A stretch of DNA of 47,172 nucleotides from positions 1 to 47,172 of the forward strand of contig JANTQF010000275.1 in NCBI GenBank assembly GCA_032988165.1, written 5' to 3'. Both the position numbers and the translations under genes were made by a program. The notes beneath the pieces were generated by a model. It had not been told where the DNA came from, searched no databases, and worked only from the letters and a program-made list of their open reading frames with translations. Source of the stretch: Emmonsiellopsis sp. PD_33. Taxonomy: Eukaryota > Ascomycota > Eurotiomycetes > Onygenales > Ajellomycetaceae. This document shows, piece after piece, positions 19,729 to 30,563 of this stretch; the stretch's first letter is position 1, and each line of letters starts with the position of its first letter.

Positions 19729-20490
19729 CGGAGGATATTATGCCTAAGCTTGTGGAGGGTGAGTGGTTATCTTCTCTGCTCTTTTTTCTTTGCTTGGTGG
19801 TTGTTAGCCGTGGACGTGGATTGTGTGTGTGTGGATGGGTTGGGATTGCCATGGAGGATAGCTGCATAGGCCAATTGGGCTGTCCTCTGTTCAGAGAAGA
19901 TGTCTTTGGCGCTTTCAAGCGTCTGGGCGGGTTTATGGAGGGGATATATGGCCCCATTGAGCCGTTCCCTAACTAGCCCTATATACCTGACTTTCTCAAG
20001 CCATTGACATGCCCGGATGGCCCGGAGTCATAGGGAAACAACTGCTGACTTGTTTTTTTTCTCTTAAAACAATATAGATTGCGCCAACTCGGCCCCATGC
20101 GCGCCTGCTAAGCACCACTTTGACGAATGTGTCGAGCGCGTCACCTCGCAGAGTGAAGATCCCGACTTCAAGGGCCCCAATGAGGATTGTGTTGAGGAGT
20201 GTAAGTTATATCCTCCTTTATCTATTTGACATACAATGCAATTTGTGTTTTTGATTATGGCTGTTGGGTGTGGCTGGGGCTACTTTATTGCATTATCAAT
20301 TTGCCATGCCATCTCAATACTTCCCGATAGCGGAGGACATTCCGAATCCGACCCAGCCAACGGCACTATTAATTGTCTTACCTCTTCAAACGCTATATAC
20401 TAATCTAAATCAACCAACTATCCAGTCTTCCACCTCCAGCACTGCGCAACCCAATGCGCCGCCCCCAAGCTCTTCCGCGCCCTCAAATAG
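19548..20490 (+). CDS. QCR6: Ubiquinol-cytochrome c reductase hinge protein (complex III subunit 6)
   Basis: This small acidic subunit of the mitochondrial cytochrome bc1 complex sits on the intermembrane-space side and helps cytochrome c1 and cytochrome c interact. Three exons, 19548-19758, 20078-20200 and 20426-20490, give 132 aa. Exon 1 encodes MGITDMFESIMSSLSF and then a Glu tract, about 40 residues that are mostly acidic. Exons 2 and 3 encode the hinge domain with paired cysteines: CANSAPCAPAKHHFDECVER, EDCVEEFFHLQHCATQC and the conserved end APKLFRALK. Introns are 319 and 225 nt, long for this window. The yeast protein is 147 aa. The family assignment is firm; the exon joins preserve every conserved cysteine. 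Confidence 0.95.
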
Positions 20491-21752
20491 AGAGATCCCC
20501 ACCCTCACACTTCGGAAAACGTGCATATACCTCTCGGATACCGCGAACCCATTCTTCCTAGCAATTTGGCACACCCCGCATAGCTGGATATCCGGATAAC
20601 CAAATAATAGAATATAGGATGGTGAAGGGATGGGGGGGACAATGTTTTCGTTTTCTGAATCCGCAGCGGGATAACCATGAGAACAAAACCATATCCCGAG
20701 AGAATCGGGCAAGAAAAAGATGGACAGACCAATCCACGAAAACCCACTCTCATAACACATTTACATACATACCTTAACGCAAAAAAGAATCATGAATCGA
20801 CCGCCAACCAAACAAAAAAAACACACAATTCATGTATCATTATAACTTGTCATTTTTGTCTCTTTTTTGTTTCCCCCTACCCCCTTACTTACCTACCCCT
20901 CCCCCATGTTTCCCCCCCCACTCCTGTACAGATAACTTAACTTAGATCATCACTGTCATCTTGTCTTTTTACCTCGCCCCCGTTTTCAATTTAGATATAT
21001 ACATATATATATATGCGTGTATTTCAATCCGTTTTTCTCTTCCCGAGTCTGGGAGCTTGGTGGCTGGTGTTGCTTGAATGAACCAGCCCCCTGCTGCACT
21101 GCACGTATCCATCTCGCCCATGGCAGGGAAGTAGACAGGTAGGAAGGTAGGCAGGAGAGAAGAATATAGAATATTACTAGATAGATAGATAGATATATAG
21201 CCTTGCTTTATTTACTCAGGCTGATTGCGTACCCCTAGTTAATTAATGCGTATATGGTGGAATATGCGGTTGAGATGTTGGTTGAAAGCAGGACTATGAA
21301 GATAGAGGGGGAGGGGGAGATGGGATATGTCTCTTCAGGTAGTTAATTGAGGTTTTCAGAAGTATTGTGTAGTAGCTGGTGACAGCTAGATATGTATTTA
21401 CGTCATTGAAGGAAATATTGCTCCAGGGGTAACTTGAATATTTGTGCTCGGGCTGCTGCTGGATGAAATAACATTAGAACTCACAGTACCTAGGTATATA
21501 CATGCAGTCTTTCAGGATGAGAAGAAAGGGGGGGGAATAAATAAATATGTGCAAGACAGTAAAAGTAGTACAACAATAACCTGAATCCCATCATTGTCAT
21601 GCATGCATCATCATCAGCTTGAAATGTGCCAGGTTCAGTGAAACATTAGAGAGAGAAAAAGGGGGCAACAAATAGCAAAAGATCACTCACAACCCATTCA
21701 TCCCATATTATCCTCATCACATACACAATCCACATGCATTACTTAGATAATT
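20491..21752. other. Intergenic, 1.26 kb
   Basis: No gene seen. This lies between the convergent 3' ends of QCR6 (plus) and the MFS transporter (minus). It is AT-rich, with a TAGA/TA microsatellite at 21177-21197 and an ATATAT run near 21000-21014, and would hold the two 3' untranslated regions. Confidence 0.6.
21177..21197. repeat. (TAGA)n/(TA)n microsatellite
   Basis: Short TAGATAGATAGATAGATA tract running into TATATA, in the convergent intergenic region. Confidence 0.8.
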
Positions 21753-23603
21753 TCAAACCACCTTCCCACCATCATCCTCCCAACTCCCCCCCTCCCCCTC
21801 CCTCTCCCTTTCCCTTTCCCTCTCAACCACAACCACAACCCCCTCCACCTCAAACCTCCTCCTCCTAATAACCCTTCCAAACATCCCCAAACACAACGGC
21901 ACCGGCACAACCACCGACGCCACAACAGCCTGAAACACCAACGCCTTATACATATTCCGCGGCGGCCTGGCCCGCTCCCCCGCCTTGAGCGCATTCTCAA
22001 TCAATATAAACGCCGCCCCGCACAACTGCCCGCCCACCCAGCACACCGCACTGCTCACCTCCGGCGACATCGGATAGGTGATTTCCACCAGATATTCGAG
22101 AATAACTGGTAGCACGGCGAAACTCGATGCACCCAGTAATGCAGCAGTGACATAGGGACCCGCCACGCTGCTCGCGCGCGGCGCGAAGATGAAGCCGATA
22201 TAGCACACTGCGATGATCGGGACGAGGATCTTGGTCGTTAACAGGTAGTTCTTGTACCGATCGGTGAGCGGGGAGAGGATCGCGGCGGCCACGAGGCCGA
22301 CAACGATTAGCAGGGCGCCTGTGATCCCTGCGTCTGTCTCGCTGAAGCCGTGGGGTTGGAGGATTTGGTTTAGGAGGGAGGAGATGCTGTTGAAGAGCCC
22401 TACGTAGATGCTGAAGGGGAGGAAGATGAGCCAGAATTCGAGCGTGCGGAGAAGGGCGAGTGGGGATTCGGTGAGGGGGAGGCGCGGGACGTTGGAGGCG
22501 GCTGAGGGGGGTGTCGGGGGCTTGGAGGGGATGAAGAGGGTTGGGATGCAGGCTATGCTGGACTGTGGGGGTTTGTTAGTATGGTTTGTTTGTGTTTTCT
22601 GATTTAATTCAAGTACTAGTAGGGCGGTGAGGGCATTGGGGAAGGGGGGGGTGTTAATTTTCTCACAATAATCGAAATGTAAAGCACCATGTTCGGAATT
22701 TCCGACGCCTTGGTCGCAAATAGAGGACCGATCAATTGTCCCAATGCGCCGCCAAAGGGGTTCGCAAGCGTAGCAAGCGCCGTTGCGCTCGTCCGCCCTC
22801 GATCAGTAAACCACAAATCACTATATCTCGTCGGCGCGCTGAGGCAGAATGGCTGCGCGAATCCGATCAGTATCTGGCCGAACATGGCGACGCCGAAGAT
22901 GCCGCCGTTGGCGCGTGTCCCGCCATATCGAATCCAGTTCCCGATTAGGAGGAGGACGGCGGAGACGGTGAGAGATTGTTTCGGCCCGCCCTTGTTGAGG
23001 GTCCAGATGACGATGCTGGAGATTGGTAGTTGGTTTAGTACGTGCGACTCCAATTGTGCTTTGAGGCGGGCATGTAGATAGAGCTATAGATTATGCGGTC
23101 TGCGAACAAGAATGCGACTCACGGACTAGACACGCAGAAGGCGAATTGGAAGCCGATGCTCATCCAGTTGATGGTGCCCTCCGAGACTCTGAAGTGCTCC
23201 GAGGCGGTTTTGGAAACGGCAGAGAAGGTCAGCCACTGCAAACACCAACACCAACCGTATTTAATCGCCGTTAGCCAACTGATCAATCCCTCATGTAAAG
23301 AAATGAATATAACCTGCAACGGATTATCCAGGGCACACCTACATCCCAGCTCACGATAACATTCAACAGCACCAGCTGCGCCAGCCCAAAGAACCGCCGC
23401 TTGTAGACTTTGTACTCCCCATTCCCTGCGGCGGCGGCGGGAAGCGACAGATCCCCCGAATCCCGTGAATCCTGCGAATCGTGGCGTAGATGCGTCTGTT
23501 TCTTGAGGTTGGCGCCAGATCCTTCGGTCAGGGTTTCGGTTACCGCGACCAGATCACTAGGCGGCGCGACTGGCGAGACCTCGTCGTTGTTGTTACTCGC
23601 CAT
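21753..23603 (-). CDS. MFS transporter, FLVCR/SLC49-like
   Basis: Four exons, 23343-23603, 23123-23235, 22667-23015 and 21753-22562, join to 510 aa. The N-terminal 65 residues are hydrophilic and probably cytosolic (NNNDEVSPVAPPSD...). About twelve hydrophobic segments follow, starting with FFGLAQLVLLNVIVSWDWLTFSAVS. The pattern of the first half (INWMSIGFQFAFCVSSP; NKGGPKQSLTVSAVLLLIGNWIRYGGTR; QILIGFAQPFCLSAPTRYSDLWF; ATALATLANPFGGALGQL) matches the FLVCR-related branch of the major facilitator superfamily. In animals members move heme, choline or ethanolamine; the substrate of fungal members is not known to me. The C-terminus ends in a charged ERERERERE run encoded by a simple repeat. Intron 2 (23016-23122) is the least certain join, chosen because it keeps frame and restores the transmembrane segment. 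Confidence 0.87.
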
Positions 23604-24215
23604 GGTCCGGAGAGACGATGGCCATTCCTGGAGCAGGACTGTTCTTCTTCTTGTTCTTCGGGGGTATTTTGACGGCGCAGCGGGTGGGCTATTTATTAAA
23701 TGTCAGCGCAGACCAATGGCCGGGGAGAAGCGTATTTAGAGAAGCGTATTTGGAGAAGCGGAGAGAGAGCCGCGGTCGGTTAGTTGGCTTCTCCGCACTC
23801 CCTTGTCCATGGTTGACGCCGGACGGTGCCGCCTGTGATCCATAGTTGCTCGCATTAACGTTGCTTAGTCGGTGGCTTGAAGTCTCCAACGGCGAACTAA
23901 ACAAGGAGGGGGACCCCCTATCTTGCTTGGCGGTTTGGGCGGGGGGGATCGTTACAGTTGGGAAAAGTTACATGTCGACGATACTGTGGAAGGAAAACAA
24001 AATACTTTGGACATAGAATATTGAAGCGATGAAATGATAAGGATTTAGTTACACATCAAGAATCAAATAATAAACTTCGTGGAACCGGCTAAATCAAAAG
24101 TCAATGCCGTCATATTCCCTGGAAATCAACTACAGCTTCTTATGGAATCGGAAATGGATTTTTTCTTCTCTAGTCATATCAATAGAAATGGTTCTCAAAG
24201 AGCTGCTTGTCTTGA
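23604..24215. other. Intergenic: MFS promoter
   Basis: 612 bp between two minus-strand genes; no gene or obvious motif found. It holds the promoter of the MFS transporter and the 3' flank of the kinase locus. Confidence 0.5.
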
Positions 24216-25749
24216 TCAAGAACTCTCCCGTATCGTCTCTTCCATCCTCTGCACCGCCGGTAGACCCCATCCTCGCATCCACTGGCATCCCATCACTTCC
24301 TCAATTGTTGCCCGTTTACTTGGCTCGAGAACCAACATTGACCTCATCATATCGCAGAATGCATTCTCCTCCTCTGCTGAAAAAGTATCAAACTTCCTCC
24401 TCTCCCGTGGGCGTTGTATATATTCTGTAAACCGCTGGGCCCAGTCCATGGCACTGTTGCCATACCACTGACGCAGATCCGATTTCACATTCTTGCGTCC
24501 ATCTTCATCAAACCAATTACTCCTTTCATCCCACTTGCTCCACCACCGATCAGGAAGTTTCCCAAGCATCTCAACTTGCTCAATTTTAACCTCATCCAAA
24601 GTAACCGGGAAGGCTTCAAAAGGGGGCCTGGATCCGAAAACATCCCAGATCGTGCATGCAAGCGTCCATATATCTCCCGGGAAAGAAAGCGGCTCATCGG
24701 ATTCTCCAGGCTCTGCGAAGCGGGATTCTGGTGGTGCAAGCAAGAGTGGTGTATGAGCAGTGAATTGCTGTGTCACTTGAGGATCAAATGCTTCTCCAAA
24801 ATGTGCAATCATTATGGGAGAATCTGCCAGGGAAATCTCATTGCTCCCGAGCCCGAGCCAAACGGGAACGACTACTTCTGAAGGAACTCCCGGATCAAGG
24901 GGGTCTCCGCCTTCACGGACAACCCGCTCCTTTACTGGTTCACTGGTTCTAGCACGCAGCTGCTCAAGAGTCATCTCTTGCATGTCGAGCGGCAGGCGAA
25001 GTAGAATATTTGCCAGGTGAAGATCTGTAGTTGGCAAGTTTAGATTGTAGCCCGTGATGATACTCTCTAAACCAAGTGATGAGAGGGATTTTGAAAAACA
25101 TGCAAAACATACCGCCATGAACGATACCTTGGGAATGGACGAACTACAGACCAAGTATAAGCTGTGATGCAATGGTTCGGGCGGTGGGGAGTTGAAAAAG
25201 TCGATGATACGCAGCCTCTTTTTCTTCATGGATACTGACTCTAGCAGCATCCGTGACCAAACACCTATGGGTCCCATTTGGCCCAGAGAATAGGAAAGAA
25301 TCGAGCAATTTCTGTACAACAGCCTTTCCTGGGAGTCTGGATTCGGCCCTCGCTAGTCGTGAAAGAATCTGCATCTCACGAGTTCGCTCCGCCGATTCTG
25401 CGGTGGAGATCTTGAGGGCAACAAGTCGACTTTGCCTTCTGTCCTCTGCCAGCCAGGTGGTGGCAGACCGGCCGAATCCAAGTTTATGAGCGATAACATA
25501 TCGACCTGAACAGAATTCATCACCGATCATAACAGGATGGTAGCCCCCGGGGACGTAATAGTCCAGGCGCTCAACTTCTTCCACATATTCGTACCTAACT
25601 TTGCTGGGTTCCAGGCGTGTTGCTATTCTTCTTTGTGGGTGTGAAATGGAGAGCCGTGTGTGTTGGTAGCATGGCAGTCTAGATACCAATGGTCTGATTG
25701 TGGTTTTTTGGAATTGCAAAAAGGTGCTGGTGGTTGGTTTGGCCATCAT
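24216..25749 (-). pseudogene. Protein kinase-like gene (SRPK-like) with in-frame TAG and HFG; probable pseudogene
   Basis: Two exons (25113-25749 and 24216-25024, an 88-nt intron) spell a 481-codon Ser/Thr kinase domain. The glycine loop KLGFGRSATTW, the ATP-binding Lys in VALKIS, a catalytic loop HGDLHLANILL, an APPE block (LAPPESRF) and the F-helix Asp in GDIWTLACTIWDVFG are all present. The N-terminus is basic and could be a mitochondrial presequence. Two faults occur. Codon 202 is TAG (25144-25146), between LILGL and FVHSQGIVHGD, where relatives usually have Lys or Arg; there is no room for an intron. The DFG magnesium-binding Asp is replaced by His (about residue 287, MIAHFGEAF). Translation would stop before the catalytic loop, or a read-through product would be a pseudokinase. 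A base-calling error at TAG is possible but would not explain HFG. Confidence 0.7.
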
Positions 25750-26011
25750 GCTAGGACATGGTGGAGTGATGTTTGGATTATCTCGACGTGCATGTCCATG
25801 GGCGTTGAATTAAACTGGCCTCCTCGGTTTGATATGGTCAGACGACGGCTTAGTGCCAGCTCAGGATTCGGTGGCTTGCCCAATTGGATTCGGGAGGGCC
25901 AGTTAAGAGGGCAGATGTCTCTGCCTGTAAACTCTCCTCACCATGGCCGCCATAACTGTATATCGAATATCTGCCATCTCGATCTGATGTTGAAGATCTA
26001 GTACTCCGGAG
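25750..26011. other. Kinase upstream region
   Basis: Upstream of the kinase-like gene and directly left of the inverted-repeat element. Contains the left target duplication (26005-26011). No gene seen. Confidence 0.5.
26005..26011 (+). repeat. 7-bp target site duplication, left copy (TCCGGAG)
   Basis: TCCGGAG directly abuts the GGGGTTCAGC end of the element. The same 7 bp follow the other end at 26653-26659. The word is nearly palindromic, so the exact boundary has one or two bases of uncertainty. Confidence 0.65.
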
Positions 26012-26107
26012 GGGGTTCAGCTAAATCGACCCCAGGTTTACACTATTTCGACCCCATTTTTTCGCGCTAGTCCTAATCAGGAAAAATAAGCAGTCTATTT
26101 CAACCCC
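26012..26107 (+). repeat. Left terminal inverted repeat
   Basis: Pairs with 26556-26652. Shared landmarks from the outside in are GGGGTTCAGCTAAAT, GACTATTTC/CACTATTTCG, ACCCCATTTT, CGCGCTAGTCCTAAT and a final GTCTATTT block. Differences are mostly C/T or G/A transitions, as expected from repeat-induced or deamination-type decay. Confidence 0.85.
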
Positions 26108-26555
26108 ATGACTGACACACTAAGCCTAATTGGGAAATATATGGTCTATTTGCACCCCCCACTGCTTAGTCATGGGTAGAATTAACTCCCACGCACCAAC
26201 TCACAACATTGTCCTCTATGAATTGAATCAATTGAACCACCACTACATGTTATTTTACATTATCTTTATCATGGATGGAAGCAGCAATATTGAATTCTTC
26301 AGTGCCCCTAGCTATTTAGGTGATTCTGACCATGAAAATGATGAAATTCCTACCACTGCTCCCACTGTTGCAGAATGTGTTGAGGAAGTCATTGGAATCA
26401 CCTTAATATTTGATGTCTTATGATTGCCTATATGTGTTTTCCTCTATTTTTTGCCTGCCTGTAGCACTATTCCTATCTTTTCTTATCTACAGAGAGATTA
26501 ATTAAGGAAGATGCCTGCAATATGCTTTGAAAATCTCCCTCTCCCCCCTGCAGCT

Positions 26556-26652
26556 GGGGGGTCAAAATAGACCGCTTATTTTCCCAATTAGGACTAGCGC
26601 GGGAAAATGGGGTTGAAATAGTCAAAACGTGAGGTCAATTTAGCTGAACCCC
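26556..26652 (-). repeat. Right terminal inverted repeat
   Basis: Reverse complement of the left repeat, ending in GCTGAACCCC followed by the target duplication TCCGGAG. Confidence 0.85.
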
Positions 26653-26659
26653 TCCGGAG
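26653..26659 (+). repeat. 7-bp target site duplication, right copy (TCCGGAG)
   Basis: Directly follows the right end of the element and repeats the left-flank word exactly. Confidence 0.65.
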
Positions 26660-27123
26660 GCTGGGGTGAAAAACACAGGGCTGGAACGGGTTTAGCGCGT
26701 ACTGCCGTACGGTAACGGTGTATGGCCGTGACGGGGGTTCCTGGTACCTCTGTCTTGGCGGGCGATTCCGCGTCCGGCGAGGTACCTGGTACAAGCAGCC
26801 AGGCGGTGCAGGGATGGAGACGAGCAGGCCGTGATTTATTTCTTATTTCTTGCTTCTGACTTCTGGCTTTCGTGCTGGACCAACGGGCGAAGGCTTGTCT
26901 CGTTATCGAGTAGGATTCGCCTTGCCTGCCTGGTTGTGGCTTTAATACCAGCCGTCATCCCCCATCCCCTTCGCAGCCTCGACCTGACACGCCTCATCCC
27001 TTCGCACCGTCTACTCCCCCTTTCGATGCCCGCCATGACGTTTCTTCTTGACTGATGCTGTACTGGAACGGCTAGGGAGTGCGATACTCATTCCATATAT
27101 TCCCTTCCTGCCACGTCGCAGCC
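26660..27123. other. Promoter/leader region of the Uds1-domain gene
   Basis: No gene. The GC-rich half nearest the transposon contains repeated GGTACC/CTGGTACC words, then a pyrimidine-rich leader leads to the ATG at 27124. Confidence 0.5.
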
Positions 27124-30050
27124 ATGAACGGCACCAGCCTCCGCTCCAGCTACTCGTCCTATGGCGACCCGAAATACCCCCCCTCCATTTCCATGGGAGG
27201 TGCCGTACCGCCGCCATCTAGGGTCCTTGTGGATGGCTACAGGAGCGGTCTCGACTCTATCCAAGATGAGAGCCCTCGATATAATCCCGTAAGTCGACCC
27301 AAAAGTCAATTCCGCTTCTTTTTGACTTGGGTGTCTGATTCGTATGGAACCCGCGCGGGTTTGCGCCATGGAATAGTTGAACCCTACCCACCCCAGAAGC
27401 TCCGTCCTGCTAAACGCGAACGATCCGGTTGTGATGCATCTCCTGACAGAGACCGCGATCGGGGACAGCATGCAATTCGAGGTGCTGTCGTTTGAAGAGG
27501 TGGAGGATCTCAAGAAGGAGCTCTCGCTGCTGACGAACCGTATCGACGCCTCGAAGCGGAAATTAGCCCTGGAAATGAAATTACAAGAGGCAGCAATGTC
27601 GCTCAGCAGACTATCAGATCGTGACAACGAGGACATGGGCACCGAGGTTTCGCCAAAGTCAAGGAGACGAAGAAGCTTCTTTGGGCGGAATAGCTGGGGA
27701 GACCACCATCGTTCCGACAGTGAACTTGCTGCGAGTACCCGCAAATGCGAAGAGTTGGCCCAGGAACTGTGGAAATTGGAGCGTAGGGCGACCGAACTGA
27801 GGAGGCGAGTTCTAGAGCACACAGCAGGTGTCTTGCAGATGACGCACAAGGGACTGAAGAAACGATCCGCTACGCATAATAATCCTTTCCCTCGCAGCCC
27901 GGACAGTATATACGAAGGCCCTGATGGCCAGGAAAATACCCAAAATTACCCACCTCACGAGTTCGATGACCGAAGCCTGTACCGGACTGCAGACCGGCTT
28001 GACGAATTTGGCAAGGGATCCATCCGGCAAGGGCTTCCCCGTTCAGGACATGGCGACTCGGGATCCATGGACTTGTCGGCCGTTTACAATACCGAGAAGA
28101 AACTAGAGGAACTAAACCATCGTTTGCGGCAGATGCTTATACAGAGAAATTCCGATCAGGACGTGGAACCTGTGCCAGAGTACTTTAGTAACGGGGGGCC
28201 TCCGAATCCAGTTGCGGGCGTCGAAGCACATCTCACGTATCTGGAAAAGAATATGCCGTCGCTGGCATCAGCACCATCACAGCAACAGCCCTCTACCACA
28301 ACAGACGAGATTCCTGAATTTGTTTACGAGGCGGAGGATCGACTAGAAGATCTCAACAACCGAGCAGAGAATATTCTCCGTATTGCTGGCTCGTCTCGTT
28401 CGCCCACCGCCTCATATCCTTCTGGTCAAAGGAGAACCCTGCTAGAACAACTTGATTACCTTGAACCCGCAATTGATACCATCCAAAAGCGAGTTGAGAG
28501 TTTTAGCGAGCAAAAAACAATTCTTACCACGCAAATACAACAACAGAGGGAGCTCAACTCGAAATCCGATGCCCAGCGGGATGCTCATATTCATGAGCTC
28601 AGCGAGCAGATAACTGCTTTGGAAAAAGAGCTGGAACTTGCTCAAAGAGACGCTAATGGTACAAGGGAGGAACTTGGGATGGTAATGGACCAGCTTGACG
28701 CTGCTCGACAAGAATCGATGATCCGAGAGCAGCAGCGTGCCGAGGAAGATGCCAACTCAACGAGTGGCGACAAGGTAGCTAGACAGAGAGCTGAAGAGCA
28801 GTTGTCAGCACAGGCTATCAAGATATCTGAGCTGGAATCTGCCTTGGAAAGGTTACACGAAGAGCACGATTATAGACTAAGGGAAGCCATCGAAGCAAAA
28901 GACCGAGACATGGAACTTGAGAGGCAGCAGCTGTCAGCTCAGGCCAACAAGATATCTGAGCTGGAAGCAACCTTGGACAGGGTACGTGAAGAGCAGGACT
29001 ATAGGGTGAAGGAAGTTATGGAAAGCAAGGAGAATTCCAACAAGGAACTCGAGAATCAGCAGCTATCGGCTCAGGCGAGCAAGATATCTGAGCTGGAAGC
29101 AACCTTGGACAGGGTACGTGAAGAGCAGGACTATAGGGTGAAGGAAGTCATGGAAAGCAAGGAGAATTCCAACAAGGAACTTGAGAATCAGCAGCTATCG
29201 GCTCAGGCTAGCAAGATATCTGAGCTGGAAGCTGCCTTGGACAGGGTACGTGAAGAGCAGGATTACAAGTTGAAGGAGGCTATGGAAGCCAAGGAGCATT
29301 CTGAGAAGGAATTTGAGAAACTGCAATCTGAGTACTCAGAAATCGAGACTGAAATGATTCGTCTACGAACGGAGCTCACCATGGTCCAGGCGGAGCTTGA
29401 TGGTGCTTATGGTAGCAGGGCGGAACGGGCAGCACAGGTCGCAGCAAATCCAGCGATCCAGAAAGAGATCGATGATCTCAATCAACGCAATATCAGCCTC
29501 ACTGAGGAAATCTCCGTGCTCAGGGCGGAACAGCTCAACAACAGCAATGACGGGGAAGGGAATTCCGCCCTCCAACAGAGAGTTCTCATGCTGGAAAGGG
29601 AACTCAGAGAAACGATTGACGATTACGAAGTTATGACGAAGGCCAGCATCGAATTCGAAAAGGAACGCGAGAAGCTTGAAACCGTATTGGACAACCTCCG
29701 GGATCGGTGCGAGATACTCGAGACCAAGCTAGGCGAGGAACGAGTCCAAAACATGGGTTCGAACGGTTTCTCGAATGGATACGATAGAGGCCCAACAGAG
29801 ACGACATCTACTATGGTGCTCAAGAATGAGTTTAAGAGGATGATGCGTGATACTAGGGCTGAAAACATGAAACTTCTCAAGGTATGTCGACAGTTCGCCA
29901 AAATCAATTGTGGATGCAACATGCTGATAACATTCCTATGAATAGGCGGAACAGGAAGAAAGACGACGACTCGAAGCTTTGGTCCGTACTCTTAAAAAGG
30001 AACAAAACGTTGGGAAGTCCAGCCTAAGTCAGAGCACCACTGCATCATGA
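27124..30050 (+). CDS. Uds1-domain (up-regulated during septation) coiled-coil protein
   Basis: Three exons, 27124-27288, 27377-29881 and 29946-30050, give 924 aa. Exon 1 reads MNGTSLRSSYSSYGDPKYPP and ends RYNP, joining LNPTHPRSSVLL through an ATAG acceptor at 27376. Residues about 70-205 (HLLTETAIGDSMQFEVLSFE, then LEMKLQEAAMSLSRL and KCEELAQELWKLERRATELRR) match the Uds1 domain family of fungal septation-associated coiled-coil proteins. The rest is almost continuous coiled coil from about residue 240 to the end, with 43-44-residue tandem repeats in the middle. It is probably a structural or scaffold protein at septa or the cortex; this is inferred from the family. There is no membrane segment. 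The domain name is recalled, not searched. Confidence 0.85.
28796..29320 (+). repeat. Four tandem 43-44-codon coiled-coil repeats (129 + 3 x 132 bp)
   Basis: Units begin at 28796, 28925, 29057 and 29189 with the core (Q/E)QLSAQAxKISELE. Units 2 and 3 are almost identical at DNA level, including silent positions, so the last duplication or homogenisation is recent. 44 residues equals four hendecads, so the coiled-coil register is kept when units are gained or lost. Confidence 0.9.
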
Positions 30051-30563
30051 CATATCGATGCATACTTTATACCCTTTAATTCTACACTGCCAACCTATTG
30101 GCATTAATTATTCCCTTTCTTGGCGTTTGTTTCCACACGCCCTCGATATACCCAGGTATGGTTTGGAGTTTTTGGGATATATCCCCCTTTTTTGATACCT
30201 ATACATGTAATTGGATTTTAGGGCCGCAAGACCCCAAACCCACAGAATATAGATGATTCATTTCAGCCATTTGGCTTGCTTGATATCAGTTAATCAATAA
30301 TTTTGCCTTTTGTTCTTTCCACGCCATTTACATACGTCGTCGCGATTTCTTCCTGCTCTTGCAAAAGTCATTTGATGTTGAGCTGCGGCTTCCTTCGATC
30401 CAATATGGTTTCTCTATTTCCCCCAGGGCTTTAACTTCTCTATTTTCCTCCTTTTCTTCTCTTGTTTCACTCTGCGTCGTCTGTTGATACCCCTGGTCCC
30501 TCCGTATGAGGGTTGTCTATCGTTTATGTCCCACCCTCCATTTCGTCCATTTCACTCTCAGAA
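30051..30563. other. Intergenic, 0.5 kb
   Basis: No gene; 3' flank of the Uds1-domain gene and a pyrimidine-rich leader of the next plus-strand gene. Confidence 0.55.

Larger units (their letters stand above)
26012..26652. mobile_element. 641-bp non-autonomous DNA transposon (MITE-like) with ~97-bp terminal inverted repeats
   Basis: The left end reads GGGGTTCAGCTAAATCGACC and the right end, reverse-complemented, reads GGGGTTCAGCTAAATTGACC. The match continues with few differences for about 97 bp on each side, through the shared core CGCGCTAGTCCTAAT, to a CTATTT..ACCCC block. A 7-bp duplication TCCGGAG flanks both ends. The interior is AT-rich and encodes no full transposase; a 50-codon frame (from the ATG near 26272, MDGSSNIEFFSAPSYLG) may be a remnant of the parent gene. 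Just inside the left repeat is a second, degenerate copy of the CTAAT..GGAAA..GTCTATTT..CCCC block. I cannot assign a superfamily: 7-bp duplications and GGGG termini do not settle it. Confidence 0.85.

Noticed and set aside
19363..19957. Minus-strand ORFs opposite QCR6
   Set aside because: The poly-Ser string is the antisense of the Glu-codon tract in QCR6 exon 1.
25113..25160. Intron that would remove the kinase TAG
   Set aside because: The sequence on both sides of the TAG is conserved kinase coding sequence in the same frame; any GT...AG intron would remove needed residues.
26005..26659. Reading CTCCGGAGG as part of the inverted repeat, with a TA duplication
   Set aside because: Flanking bases outside that boundary do not match (TAGTA versus GCTGG), whereas TCCGGAG is an exact 7-bp direct repeat; the palindromic word leaves slight uncertainty.
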